A DNA stretch of 64,000 nucleotides from Planococcus citri (GCF_950023065.1 NC_088679.1:43648001-43712000), one strand, 5' to 3'; shown: positions 14,170 through 28,400, counted from the first letter of the stretch. Numbers and translations are program-made. Notes: generated from the letters alone by a model not told the origin.

Positions 14170-17100
14170 GATCTGTATTGTATTATTTTGCTCATCAAAT
14201 GATTATACAAATTTTGAAATTACCAGACTGTTGAGAGCAAAAATAGAAATTAATGTAATTAAATTAACTATCGTGCTCTCTGTTTTTGATGTGGGATGAA
14301 TTGCTACTTTTTTTAGATTGTGCATTTAGGTGAAAAAGTCTAGCAACCTACATAAAACCGTAATGTTAAGATACTTCCGTTTCAGGGTAAGGTTTATTTT
14401 GCGTTGAAATTGTGTTAAATAAGTTGCCTATTGATCGCCGCCAATTCATTTATTTGCAACAAGTGCCTGGACCTGCTGTGGTGCCAGTGCTTACCTCCCT
14501 ACGTATATCGTTCCTTGTAAGTACCTATTAGAATCACGCCTGTGTTTTAGTAATTACAAACATTTTTTTTTTCGTTTTTTTAAAAAAAGGTGTTTTTTTG
14601 CCTTGAATTATTCTTTATCCATTTGAAAAAAAATGTAGCTGCTTGATGACAGAATAATAAATATTAATTTACTTTGCATCTTAATTTTTGTTAGAATCTT
14701 TAAAGAAGCAAAAAAATTCAACTCTCAAAAAAGCTCATATTGAAAAATTCAACACAAAAAAATGATCTAAAATCAATTAAATATTTTTTTTGGGTGTTTC
14801 ATTTTTTTTTTTTTTTTTTTTTTGATGTTTCAAAACTGAGTAAGTACATACACATAATACCTACTGTTTCTTGGTACGTACATTTTTTTTCTCGAAACAT
14901 CAGAAACTTACCTACTTTTCAAGTACCTTACCTACTACCATTTCTAGTTTCAAATGCTTCTCTTTCGTGGTAGATATGTAACTTGTAATTCTGTAGGTAG
15001 GTAATATCCCATCTTCCTCAAAAACATTATTAAACACCATAAAAATTTTAATCTACGCAGACAAATTTTTCTCAAGATCAAGTAAGTAATAGGTATATCT
15101 TGCTCAAATATCCAAAATATACTTCATCCAGCCATATCTCACTTTACTTACGAGTTGAAATGTAATGGGATATGACCGTGAAATATTTTTGCTGTTTGTG
15201 CCTCATATGTACAAATTAAAATTGTGCCCACATTTTTCCAGTTTTATTAACGTTATAGTAGGTTCCTGAGAATACTCGTATAATTCAAAATCTTTTCATT
15301 TCAAGGCTACGCGACAGTAGGTACCATGTTTTGATCTTCCGATAATTTTTTTTTATTTTTTATTTTGCTAAGCCTTGAAAGTCGGATATGCTGACAAATA
15401 TTCCAACTACCATCTCGATGACGTAAAAATGGTGATTCGTTATAAGTACGCCTCAATCTTTAAAATCATTTATGAATTATTCTAAAATAACACATACCTG
15501 CAGGTAAGTAATATTTATATATAACTTTGATTCATAACGTGCGTGTTATGAGAACCTGACTTCATGATGCACCTTAAAATGTTCGCTAATCTATGTATTA
15601 AACATGAACTATGTGTACGATACGATCATTGTATTGTAATTTCTTCTTCTTTCTTTCATTTGCTACAGGTGTTGGCTACTCGCGAGCTATATGAATTTTC
15701 AGCACATAAACTTTCTTTGCAGTTCGAATTTTTATTTAGGTATATTTTAATTACCAAATTACATATGTAGGTATAGGTATCCTGATAAAATAGACAAGTA
15801 ATTGAGTAATTATAAAAAAAAACATGTTTAAAAAAAGATAGGTATTGTATCATGATTAATTAGAGACCAAGTAATGTATCAAGTTAATCATTTATTTTGA
15901 TTTTATATATATTTTATCCATTGTAAAAATGAATCAGTGGATTTTATAATTTAATCACTCGCAATGTTTTCGATCATACCAATAATAAACGATACCTAAT
16001 AATAGATAGGATGTAGAGTAATTACATACAAACTATGACCTTTGTTTTTTGATTCAAGAGTTCAGCTGCTGATAAGTATATCTAAATGGAAATTTACTTA
16101 TAGATACATCTGATCATTTTATTACTCGTACTTACCTACATTTTCCAAACGGCACTTTTACATTTTTTTAATGTCCCGAGAACAAATTTCAAAAGTGGTG
16201 GGGGGCGCGGTGTGCATTAATTTAAATTAAGTAGGTAACGTAAAATCATACCTAGCTGCGATTATTTTTTAGCCCATTTTTCATTTTAAAAAAAAATCCG
16301 ATCAAATTAACATAAACAAATGAAATTTAGGTAGTTGGTACCCTATTTATAAATCCTCAAGTCAAGGAGCCTCCAGCGGGTTTTCGAATTCCCCAGTTCT
16401 CAAAAAAAATGTAAAAACGAAATTCAGCACCTATAAACTTCGAATTTAAAATCTTTATTGTGGCTCTTTCGATCGATTTGGGAAGAAATTTCCAAAACCT
16501 TTTTGTGCAACGCCAGCTCAAATCCAAAATTTTTACCCAAGCGAAAAAAGCAGAAATTTGGTTTGTACTTCATTTTTGAACTCTAAAATAATTTGGCGAT
16601 GGTTTCGTAGGTGTTGAGTTTCATTTCCACTCTATTTACAACGTTTTTTTTTTTTTTTAGAAAACTGGAAGAATTTGAAAACTTGCTGGAGGCTCTAGAT
16701 CGATTCGAAACCATCGACAATCGATTCTGGAGGTCGGAAACAGGATACACATCAAATTTCAGGATTTTATATCAATTTGGTCCTATGTTGATTTTTTCAC
16801 TGGAAATGAGCCTTTGAATTTTTAAAAACTCCCCTAAAGTAGAAAAATGAATTTCAACACTGAAAATGTTTTATGGTGGTGTATTTTGAAGTCTATTTCC
16901 AATTTCTCTTTGTCCGGTTGGGATAACTTATTCCTCTCTGTAACGATACACCTATTAAGTACCTACATACATTTGAAAATAACTTATGACTTTTACAAGA
17001 CCATAAATTATCACGTTTTCGATAGAATTTTGAAAAAATGCGAAACAAATTGAAATCTGTTTTGAAAATACGATTCGGTAGACTTTCGCTTTCTGTAAAA

Positions 17101-18860
17101 AACTATAATTTTTAACAGAAAATCACAATTTCTAATTTTTTTTGACAAATTCAAAAAATCATTCCCAACATAATGCTTTGAAAGCATGAAAAAGATGAAG
17201 GTAATTTGTACGTCTTTTGCAACTGTGTTTGAATATAACTCATTTTTTATTAGGAGGCTGAACAAATTGAAATATTTACGTATCTAGATGAAGTTATTGA
17301 AATATAACGTGATTATGATTTTCATGCGTTTTTCAAAATTCAGAAATATTAAGAGAAGTTTAAAATATTGCCCGAGCGGAGCGAGGCTGAAAATTTTACG
17401 GGGAATTACCTACGTTTGAAATATAGTGGTTTTCAACAATTTTAAACATAGTTTACCAATTTCAAAGTTGTCTGTCCATCATTAAGATATTCAAAATTGC
17501 GAACTTGGCAACTTGTCACTCAAAATTGCGGACTTTCGCTAACTTCCAAAAAGCCCGGGGGGGGGGTCAAATCTCCTCTGCTTCCTTATCGCTTCGCCCC
17601 TATCTTTTGAAATACGTATCAATTTTTCTAATCCAAGGTCGAAGACCTAAGCATTACTTCTTATTCAAAATTTTTCATTTTCCTTCAAAACTCTGGCATT
17701 TTCATAACAGATCTTCAAATCATATTTACATTTATATCCATCAGGAAAGTATTATTTTTCAAGGAACTCGTTTTATTGCAAAAAAAACCTTTTAAGGTTG
17801 TTTTATAGCTTATAAACAATCGCGGATCCGGATATATACCTAATTATTACTGAACATACATATATGCTTCGATTTGGATTTAAAAGTACACAGGCTACAA
17901 TTTTGAATTACGTATGCATGTGCACTAGATAATTATGGAGTCCACCTGGTTCGATAAGAATTTCAATGCGATGAGTAATTTGCAAGATAAGGTTGGATCA
18001 AAACAATTCACCTTAGAACTATGGGTACCTACTTCAACTTTACGTGTATATGTCGTTCGTTGTATGTGTAGTGGCAATGATATCATAAAATAAACGAATA
18101 CCATACATTACAGGCACGTATGGATGTGACAAAAATGTAATCAAACTGTTTGAAATCAACTTAGCTTTACCTCCTATAATATCGAGTGAAAATGAAGCAT
18201 CAGGGCAATAAAACTGTGGAATATGCATAGGTATAGGTATTGATTATTTTTTAAATAAAATTTTTCATCCAAGATGACTGTAATTATTTTTCTTGTCTTT
18301 TTGATTTTGAAATCTTGTTGAAATGAAAATTGAGGTGGCGATTTTTATAGAACCGTGTGAAAAAATCCCAAAAGATGAAGCATTTTACCTAAACTAAGCC
18401 AAAAATTGAATCTAAATTAGGTACCTACTTCAACTTTTTAATGGAGTTACCTACCTTTACACGTGCCTAGATATGTTTCCAAAAATAATGATTTCACACA
18501 AGATCAACTGATCAACTCAAATGCTTTTCCATGTAGGCACCTATTCAGTCAGAGCCTTCGTTTAGCAAGGCTGCTCGTCTCATATAGCAATACAAAAAAA
18601 AATGTCCATGAACTTCAAAAGAATGTAAAATTGGACGTCTATAAAAGCAGGCAGGTATTTGGAATTACTTTAATGATTACTGTATATGTTATTCTTGACT
18701 ATGATGTCATATCAACAAAATGAAGAACAATATTTGCCATATAAAAAGCGTGGTGGGAACAGTCGTTACTTGCGTCAAGGATATGCACAATAAATGAACG
18801 CAAGTTCGAAACATCGAGACAAACGACCAGTTAATCATATTTTTGTTTTCGTACTGGTGA
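14170..18860. other. Non-coding stretch
   Basis: No gene seen. Contains T homopolymers (14800-14823), TAGGTA/TACCTA motifs, fragments around 16370-16390 and 16680-16735 that match the CCTCCAG-rich repeat of 35.4-37.0 kb, and a GC-rich motif CCCGAGCGGAGCGAGG at 17371-17386 that has relatives at 59.6-60.1 kb. Confidence 0.55.
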
Positions 18861-18909
18861 TCAGTTCGTTGCTCGCATTTACTTCGTGATATATTTTTTG
18901 TGATTATCG
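18861..18909 (+). promoter_or_regulatory. Candidate promoter and non-coding first exon
   Basis: TCAGTT at 18861 fits the arthropod initiator. It is followed by about 49 relatively GC-rich bases and then a strong donor, TCG/GTAAGC at 18910, leading into T-rich intron-like sequence. No ATG lies between. This is what a 5' UTR first exon looks like. Its partner could be the four-transmembrane gene at 28.8 kb, whose first coding exon has an acceptor directly upstream. The link is inference only. Confidence 0.3.
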
Positions 18910-21900
18910 GTAAGCCTTTATTTTTTATATTTTTTCGATTTTTTTTTTGTATTTTTGTATTTTTGTTTAATTTGATTTTAAATTAATTTTTTTGATTAGG
19001 TAAGGTATTTGTGAGTTTTATTTCAAAAGTGTAGTTATCTAGTACTTAATTAGTAATTACGATTATTTATCACATTGTTGCCTATATTTTTTGAATTCGA
19101 GTTTAAAAATTAATTTAAAAGGATTGAATCTTGTTTAAAAAATTTTTTATCCCATTTATTTTACATTTTTTTCTAAAAAAAATTTGGTAATAGGTAGTGC
19201 TAATTTTATCTACTTGTTTAGCTCGTCTGAGAAATAAGTCGCACCTAATGTAGCTTTTTCAACAAATGTATCTTATTGTGATCAAAAATTGTAACTTTAG
19301 ATGAAGGTTTTTTCTTTCCTCGATGTCTTGAAAAAAAAGTGTAAATTAGTTAATAATTGTGTTTGTTTAAACTTTGAAATTAGTGTCTTTTGGCCAACGA
19401 GATCTAACCGTACATGAAACTTTACAATATTCATCTATTAAAATTATGCAAAATATGAGGAATTTGCAACTAGGTTACAGGCTTATGTCTCATAAAATAA
19501 ATTGACCAAAATGGCCGTGCAGGCCCACCTAGTCGAGTAGAAAGGATCATAACTATTCGTTTTAACCACTTGGATTTTTTACTTAATTTTAATTTTACTA
19601 AAAATAATGCCAATATTTTACGAACACCTATTTGGATAAATTTTTACATAAACAAGACACGTTCTTGAAGGTGGGGATGGAGCTCCCTTATTTTTTGAAT
19701 TTGGACAAAAGTTGCAGCACCACTGCAAAAGTTCATTCAGACTGCTATCTACGAATAATACAATTGAACAACAAAAACTACGAGTTGACTTTCTTCTGAA
19801 TTATATTCTGTTAATGATATGGCCACGAATGTCGATTCAGGGCCGCATTTCTAAATCGAACGATTGAATAAGTCGGCTAGCTTACATTCGTTTAATTTGC
19901 TTCCTCTGGTTCTCTCAACTTGGTGATTCAGTATGTCAAGGATTTTTTTCTGCACCTTCAAATTACCTACGCAGACGAGACGACACGATCTGATTACAAA
20001 TCGCAATCTCAGCTGTTGAACAGCCCCCTTCGCCAATTGAAGTGACACAGAGGAGGGGAAGGGTTGAAAAATCGTGTACTTCAAAATTCAGTTTTTTAAT
20101 TGAAAACTTCCAAAAAAAGGATCAGAATAAAAACCATCACCATCATAGATACGTAGATAAACAGCATTTTTGTTCGTAATTTTACGCCGCTGTAGCATTT
20201 TCAAAGATTGAAATACTTCTTCATTTTGCATTTAATGTAAAATGCACCTACGTGCGTATGTAGGTATACCTACCTTATAAACAAAAATATTAAGTATTCA
20301 AATTTACTGAAAATTTTGCGAATAATGGCTCAATTGATGGAGAAATTTGAAATTTAAGAAAATTAAGCAGGTATATCATCATCATAAGTATAATTATAAT
20401 TTTCACACTGCGGATACGTTAATAATTATTCGTCATACCTTACTTCATTTCTTTCTCAACTCGAAATATTAACTTGACTTCTCTCTCTCTCCTCCGTCCT
20501 TAGCTCTTCTGAATGATTCTTATGCCACGATCGAGCTTGCATATTTTTTTAAAATAAAATTCAACTACCTACCTACCTATATTATTCTAGCGTACAATTC
20601 TAATCATGAACGAAACTCGTATGTATATGTACGCATATGGATAGAAAAATTCCCTATACCTATTCGGGTTTTCTGGAATTTAATTGTATCTTGTGGTACC
20701 TAAGTCACTTAGTCATCAAACCTTTTTGTTCGTCCTTAAAAGTCACACCGAAATTTTTGACAGGTACTTCAAACTTTGCTCCAAACTAAAAGTCATTTTG
20801 GATATCGAATGAATTTTTTTGAATCTTCTCTGTAATTTAACCTGTAACACTTTCGATTTTTAGCATAGGCCATTTTAGAAGAAGCTGTAAATTGATCAAC
20901 CTTTTTCAAGGAAGTTTCATTGATTAGCATGGTGCTTTTGAATGATGATTGAAAAATAAGGTGTGTTTTACATAGATGTGTCATTTTACAAATCATATCA
21001 AAAATTGAAAATTTATCAATTTTGGGTACCTATTTTATGCTGTGGATGTTTCAGCCGATTTATGGAGGGAGGTAGATGAGGCGGAGGAGAAAGAGAAACA
21101 GCAGAAGTAGCATTCCATTTTTTAAACCAGAAGCATTTATTTTGAAAATAAAACCAGTTGAAAGCATCGTAGGTACCTATAGGTAGTCAAGCAAAGTTAT
21201 AACAAATGCCGAAGTCTTAGAAATGTATTTTGAGAATGGAGGTGTGATGGGGGGAGGCATTTCTATCCTAAAGACTGACTTCATACAAACACATAGAAAA
21301 GAAAAGAAAACAAGTGACGAAAGTCAATCTTCGATGCTTTTGAATTTTTGATATATTCATGTTGGTGTATGGTGGATGTAAAAATCTCCATTTTCCGCAC
21401 TCCAACCCGTCATAAAAACTTTAAATGAGAAATTGAATTTTCATGAATTTATCTTAACTGCATTCCGGCTTGTTAATGATTTCATTACGACACAGATTTG
21501 TACCTAAGTTTAGAAGCTCAATATTTATGAAAATGATATGAACCATCCATAAACTTGTACCTAGGTACCTACCTATTAAAATACGAGTAATAATTTAGTT
21601 TAAGACATCCTATTTTCATCTCTAAATTAACCGATGAAATTTTTAAGCAAATAGCTTGACCATAAAAAATAGCTCTTAAGCCGAATAACTGAATTCTTTG
21701 GCACCTATTTTCCTATCGATAAATCATTCATAATACTTACCTAACTAAGAAATATCGCGACATCATCAGGATCTTCGGAGACTATACGCGTCAGGTGTAG
21801 GTACAGGTAAGCGTATAAATTTGTAAACAAAATTACAATATCATTCGCCTGTGGAAATTTTTTATTTTTCCGCGTATTCTGGCACTGTGTCAAATCGTTG

Positions 21901-22550
21901 ATTCATATTTATTTGTGCTCATTTAGCGGATGTTTTACGCAATTTGAATACTCAGGCAGGCGCCTAGCTATAGCATTTGTCACGTGACTGTCTTCTTCAA
22001 GGATCATCTCAGTTATTTATCTAAGGTTTGATAAATACTTAGGTACTCGATTTTAACAATTTTTCCTAAAAATTCATCGAGATGGTGATTTACGCTAGGG
22101 TTAAGTTAACGCGAGCATTAAAAGAGCCAATTGCCCATACTCCTTATGCATAACGATGTGTAGGTTCAGGTTCACACGATTAATTCTCGTGCATTCGCGT
22201 ACGCTCGTACGTATATTTCAAGGTTACCCGGTGACTAAAATGGTCAAGTATTTTCATTGCACTAGAAATTATACCGCTTAGGTATTATATGCCAAGATCT
22301 CGGAGATCGACGTTCGCTATTTTTTTTTGGGTGGTAAAAACACGCTTTCATGGCATACCACATGCTACATGCATGAGGTCAACTTCATGTTTACAAATAA
22401 GTCAAGGGTTCGTTGTGACGTAGTCAATTGATTCGCATTTCTTTGCAATAGATTAGAATAGATCACTAGTCTACCCATTAATATGTATAGGTACAGGTAT
22501 GTACCCTATAAAAAAAATTAGTGAATTACTACATAACTATTATTGAATAA
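18910..22550. other. Non-coding stretch
   Basis: No coding region recognised on either strand. AT-rich with scattered TAGGTACCTA-type motifs and short CT-rich tracts (around 20480). If the first exon at 18861 is real, this is the start of its intron. Confidence 0.5.
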
Positions 22551-23268
22551 CACTAGGCAACAATTTTTGACCTTTTTTTTGTGTTCGGGTTGAGAATGGG
22601 CTTAATCGATAGTTTAGACCCTAAAACAAAAAACAGAGTGGGGTTTTTCAATTTGAGTTGTTTTTGTAGTCAGGAGAGATGATCAAAGTTGCAAAAATGG
22701 CCGTTTTTGCCCTATTTCACGAGTTTGTGGAGACATCAGTATTATGTTTCAAAAAAAACCAAGGTCATATTCGGATTCTACGCACTTTTTTAAGTAAACA
22801 ATTTCACCGGATTTTTGATTTTCGAAGTTTCAAGCGCATACGGAAGATTTTTGTTTATAACATATTTTAAAACTCGGAGCGCGCGACGCTGGCGTTACTC
22901 CACCACGTACTCGTGGCTCGGAACCGTGTTCGCGCGGGCGAGGCTCTCACTCCGAGTTTTAAGATATGTTACAAACAAAAATCTTCCGTATGCGCTTGAA
23001 ACTTCGAAAATAAAAAATCCGGTGAAATTGTTTACTTAAAAAAGTGCGTAGAATCCGAATATGACCTTGGTTTTTTTTGAAACATAATACTGATGTCTCC
23101 ACAAACTCGTGAAATAGGGCAAAAACGGCCATTTTTGCAACTTTGATCATCTCTCCTGACTACAAAAACAACTCAAATTGAAAAACCCCACTCTGTTTTT
23201 TGTTTTAGGGTCTAAACTATCGATTAAGCCCATTTTCAACCCGAACACAAATATGCCGTTGCCTAGTG
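22551..23268. mobile_element. Harbinger-type foldback MITE
   Basis: A 718-bp near-perfect palindrome. The ends are CACTAGGCAAC and GTTGCCTAGTG, flanked by TAA at 22548-22550 and 23269-23271; a 3-bp TWA duplication is typical of PIF/Harbinger. The arms, each about 320 bp, are nearly identical, so almost the same 63-codon frame appears on both strands; it is not a gene. The unpaired centre (about 22880-22953) is strikingly GC-rich and contains CGCGCGACG and CGCGCGGGCGAGG. The near-identity of the arms suggests recent activity or ongoing arm correction. Confidence 0.82.
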
Positions 23269-23271
23269 TAA

Positions 23272-24280
23272 TTTACAAATGGGTTCATAAGTACGAAAAT
23301 TAACAGCTGAGTGCCTAATTATTCTATGTTTAGTATAGGTATTATTTGAAAATAGATTGTCTCAGAAAAGTAGGAAGAAATAGGAGAAAGAAGCGAGAGT
23401 GTGGGAATGTTTGAAAACTCATTTTTTCCTTCATACGCCTCAGTTTTGGGTATTTAAGTAGTAAGTACCTACTTCATGCACCACCTACATAATAATTTAC
23501 TCACATATAACTAGGTACCTATCTAGATTCGAGTATGCATCTACTGCAAATTATTTTGCACAACAAAAAAATATTTATAATAAAAATGGCAAATTACGCT
23601 AGAAAAATATATAACTTGAATTTGATGAATGTGTGAGAGGGGAAGAGGCAAATAATGATATCTAAAACTAGCCATCTTCCATTAGATAGGTACTATTCAA
23701 ACATGCCCATAAGATGGTAATTAGATGTTGTTTTTGGCAAAGCAAATATTAATCAAAAACAAATAAGTAGATAGGCAATGAAAATTAAATTTTGCATGAA
23801 AAATAGGTGGCTCGGCTCTAGAACAGATACATAGTCTTTTTAATTGTATACCCATTTGTTTGCATGATTTGAATCATTATTACCTTATTCTTGAGTAGGT
23901 ATTATTTTAAATCCAGGCTAATTTCCAACATTTTGACTTTAAACTTTAAAATTTTGTTCGAAATTTTTTCCAGTACCCACCTCCTTATAAAGTTTTTGAA
24001 GGGAGAGGGAGGGAAGGATGTGTCATTTGTTTATCAGAATTATGATTTTCTGGTTTCTGCTTCAGCTGAGACAAAAAAATACAGAAACCGATTTTTTCTC
24101 ATCTTAGTTCACAATTCTAAAGGAAACAATAAAGAGTAGGTAGTTGTTAAAATAAAACTTGAGTAGAACTTTATGATGAATAAGGTTTTTTAGAGTAGGA
24201 TGTAGGTGGTATACTTTTACCAGAATATAAACATCAAATGTCCAAGAACTTGCTAGAAAGGATGATTTTTTCTTGGAAGA
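23272..24280. other. Non-coding stretch
   Basis: No gene, RNA or clear repeat seen. AT-rich with TAGGTACCTA-type motifs near 23513 and a purine-rich tract at about 24000-24020. Confidence 0.5.
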
Positions 24281-24288
24281 GGTGAGAG

Positions 24289-24837
24289 CAGTGATGGAAG
24301 CTCACTCTCACTCTGCTCTTTGCTCTTTTAAAATTTCTACTTCCGATCTTCGCTCGCTCTTCCAAAATTCTTTTGAAGGAACGTTCGCGCTCCTTCACTC
24401 TTTTGCATTGTAAGTTATTGACGCTCTTTCGCTCCTCCTTCGCTCTTCAGATTACTCCACTCCTACACTCGCTCCTGCTCCTACGTCGGTCTTCACTCTT
24501 CAAATTCAATTTTTCATCAAAAATTCCATGCTTTTAAAATATTTTGGCAACTTTTGAAGCGTGGCCATACAATTTTTTCAATTTTTTACTTCATTTTACA
24601 TCAACTTCAAAATTATAGGGCTTGAAAAACCAAAGAATCATGGGGTTTACCTAATGCAACACGAAAGCAATTTTTCAAAAACAACAAGAGCCTATAGAAC
24701 ACCAAAAATAAGGTTGCTCCCGCTCTCACTTTCGTTCCTTCAAATTTATCACGGTACCCGGAGAACTTTCGATTACTTTTGAGAATTTTCTACGTCACGC
24801 TCTTGGCTCTCGCTCACTCCTGACTCTTCCATCACTG
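24289..24837. mobile_element. hAT-type miniature element, CTCGCTC-rich
   Basis: 549 bp. Left end CAGTGATGGAAG, right end CTTCCATCACTG. Flanks are GGTGAGAG (24281-24288) and TGTGAGAG (24838-24845), an 8-bp duplication with one mismatch. The interior on the + strand is a pyrimidine-rich series of degenerate CTCACTC / GCTCTT / TTCGCTC units in the two subterminal thirds, with a plainer centre. No coding capacity. Same design as the elements at 8810, 46562 and 57690 but with a different iterated motif. Confidence 0.82.
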
Positions 24838-24845
24838 TGTGAGAG

Positions 24846-27590
24846 AGGGAATAAAAAATACAGATGAAATTGGCGGGGTGTAGTTGGATATGAGGGATGA
24901 AATCACTCACCTTTTGAATTTATGCTTATTTGTTGTTGTTGTTGTTTGTTTTCCCCTTAAGATTAGAGATAGAGGTAGAATGGTATCAAAATAAGGTGTG
25001 CAAATTTCATAGCCCTTATTTAAACGCAAACCTTCTCCATTTTAATAACATTTAAAACTTCATTAAGTATTTCAAAAAAAAAAAAAAAATTATAGGTAAT
25101 TAAATTACCCTCCGTTCAGTTTTTGCGGTTCCTTTTAAAATTTAAATTCAAACACTCGTGAACTGGAACACTTATTTTAAGATATTACGGTCAAATTGAA
25201 AGCATGACAAGTCGACAATACTGCACAATTTACTTTCTTACCGCCCCTTTAATTATAGAGGAGTAACGTGAGGTTATTTATCTTTCGTGCGCTTCAAAAC
25301 TTAAATAAATTTTAATGATGACGTAATTAAACATATTACATTTTTTGCTTTATCTCACTCAGAGGAGTAGGAGTGGGTCTCAAGGGCATCGCGATGAATC
25401 AATAAATTCGCGTACTGAGACTGACTCACCAATAATAATACATACGTATCTTGTAGGCATCATTTAATTCATTTTGATCGGATGAACGTGTAACATATAC
25501 CTAGACCTACCCGAGTTTATTAAAGTATCACGTTCGCTGTTAATATACTTAATTTTTAATTTCGTATGGACCATCATTATCACGCCTAGACTACGTTTTT
25601 AGTTACACGAAACCTCAAATTTTATACAAAAATTGCGCTTTTCAAGGCAAAAAATTGACCACCCAGGAAGCCGCGAGGAAATATTGGATAAAAAAAGTTC
25701 ATCTTTTGTATCGAAATACGATTATCATTTGTTTTTTTTTTACGAACATTACTTATCTCATCTATAAGTTGTATGTATTTTAATTTACCTATATAGTGGT
25801 CACCTGCCGTAACAAAAGTTGTGTTAAACTATGTCACTGGTTCACCTTGACTTTTTTTTAATATTCTGTGCTAGAGAAAAAAAATCATAATAATTATACA
25901 TTGCTTCGGACGCGATATATGTAGGTTCTCGCCTTTCGGTCAACTCTCATCATCAAGGTTACATTTCGTCGATTCATTGTACTTATACCTATATGCGCTA
26001 TGGTAAAAAAGTTTGGCCAATAGACATTTTTCGACATTGATAATTGTATCATGACTAGCTATACCTTACCTACTATTGCTTCTGTACTTACTGCAATTTG
26101 CCGAAAGGCACGATCACCTCTATTAATTCGCTCGTTTAGGTGAATCTAAATTTAATTCGACACTTTTACTCTCAAGTAACGTATCTACACATGTGTACAT
26201 ATTTGATAGATTGGTATCTAAAAAGTGGATACATAGCTTATATACATGTGTACTTCACGTGCTTCAAAATTATAATTACTGAGCCGCGTTGCATAATTTG
26301 TTAATTAATCGAAATTTTAGCGATCTGCGATGTGGTTAAAGAAACAATGGTCCGTTGATTATTACGAAATTCCATCTGTTGGTAATTTTGTAGGTGTATA
26401 ACACATTAACGCGATCACGTTGAATTAATGACCTGACCACCATATTTTTTTTTGGATGCATAATTCTCTAAAACAGTCGAATGACCTTCGTACTACGAGT
26501 AGAGGATGATGACTGAGTACCTATCAAAAATTTCGCTCGTGTTTATGGAATTTGAGAAAGGGCTGAAACGGCATTCTACGGTTGCTCTCGATCCTCAAAG
26601 CTGAAAAATATCATCGACATCGACTCGTAAATTTTCTTGCGCTGGACCAAAATATGGTATAGCATCGTGGTGCCCAGAAAGAGTGCATAAAAGTTGCACC
26701 CATTATTTTCTTCTATGTTGGACATATTGCCTACTTTTTTTATTTCAAGGGATAAACATTTCAGAAAATATTTGTAATTTCCAAAATCGTCGACAATTGA
26801 TTTATTACAAATCCAAAATACGTGGTATCATATTGACTCCTCACCATCACTGACAGTTGTCTTGACCATGCCCTACTTGTTCGTGTGCAGCAATTTACCA
26901 ATCTTTTTGTTTATTTTGTAAATTGTTGCGTTTTCCTCTGAAAATTCACTCATAGTCCCTTCAATTTGCATGTAAAACGAAAAGTCACATGAGAAGATGT
27001 TGCTCCTTTTTGATGTAGTGGTAGTTGTATCCAAACTAACCGCGGGCATCTTTTTTGTACTGTCAAAGAATTGTAAAAATGTTACTTTGAAAAGTCACAT
27101 TCAAAATTCCTGAGGCATTATTGCATAAAACTTGTACATGGGGGGAAGGGTTTCTGAATTCGATCATTCAATAACCGAGGCCTTTCATTTTTCGAGCCCT
27201 TTAAATAATCTTGACCCGTATTAGGTACCTGTATAGGTACTTATTTTCCTTCCTCGACAGCATTGCAAAGAACTTGAACTTCGTACTGAACAAAAACAAC
27301 GATGTTAGCTCCTCATTCTCTTGTCTGTTCTTTTTGTTATAAGAAGCCCATTTAAAAGTATTATGAACGGGGAGTGCTGAGATCTCGAATATTCCTTTTC
27401 GTGTAAAGTTAATTTTGCATGAAATATCCGTTCACCCATCCTATTTTATGCATGTACTTAATAATTTCTACGCACAGTTCGATCGCCTTTCAAAAGAGGC
27501 GTATTAGCAATGTCGATTATGTAGTTTTCAAATGATCCTGAAAATTAGGTACACAGTTCATTACTTGAGAAGATTAAAAACAAAAACAAA
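24846..27590. other. Non-coding stretch
   Basis: No gene recognised. AT-rich, with an A run at 25076-25089 and ordinary low-complexity sequence. No inverted or tandem repeat stood out by eye. Confidence 0.5.
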
Positions 27591-27593
27591 AAG

Positions 27594-28400
27594 TGCGTAT
27601 AGCTAGCTGCCTTTCAACAGCTATAACGCTATTACATAGGTAGTGCATAAGTGACTCAACCATGTCACAGTGATGAGAAATAATAATATTTTCGAAACTC
27701 TCATTGCTTCTATAAATAATAATTGTTTTCCAGTGTTTTCGTATCTTCCAAATTACAAAATTTCAGAGTTATTTCTAAGTTTGCATTTCTTCTAAATTAA
27801 GAAATTTGTAGTTGTTTTTCATAATTTGCATTGTTTTAAAATTTACAAAATTTCAAATCAATTTCCCGAATTCTGCATTGCTACCTACAATTATTTCATA
27901 CAGTTTTCAATAAATTTTCAGAATTCCCATCGTCTCTAAATAACAAAATTTTAAATACTCGTAGGTAACTTTACTTTTTAGAATTTCGCATTGCTGCTGA
28001 GATATGAAATTTCCAATCAATGTTTAGAATTCACATTGCCTCTAAATGACCAAATTTTGAATGATTTTTCAGAATTCTTATTGTCTTCATAAATTACAAA
28101 ATTTCAAATCAATTTCCAAGTTCATATTGTCCATAAATTGCAAAACGTTTACTCAATTTATGGAATTCACATTACCTCTAATTTTTCAGAATTCCCATTA
28201 TCTTCATATTACCTATTTCATATCAGTTTTAAAGTTCACATTATCCACAAATTACAGAACTTTTAATCAATTTTTGGAATTCTCATTGTCTCAAATGAAA
28301 TTTCATTTATTTTTTTTTAGAATTTCCGTTGTCTTTGAATTTACAAAATTTCAAATCAATTTTACAGAATTTGCTATTGATTCTAAATTATTAAAATCTC
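27594..28400. repeat. Tandem-repeat element, copy A
   Basis: After a non-repetitive head that includes AGCTAGCTGCC and a run resembling GTGCATAAGTGACTCAACC, the stretch is a series of degenerate units, roughly 45-60 bases each, of the form TTTTCAGAATTCnCATTGTCTCTAAATTACAAAATTTCAAATCAAT. The whole structure recurs in inverse orientation at about 51955-52740, head included. A 148-codon frame at 28061-28507 arises from the repeats and is not a gene. Confidence 0.75.

Noticed and set aside
22679..23150. Nearly identical 63-codon frames on both strands
   Set aside because: They are mirror images produced by the Harbinger-type palindrome; no start context, domain or splice sites.
27594..28400. CRISPR-like array
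   Set aside because: Units are degenerate, adjoin without unique spacers and lie in insect-type DNA; it is a tandem-repeat element.
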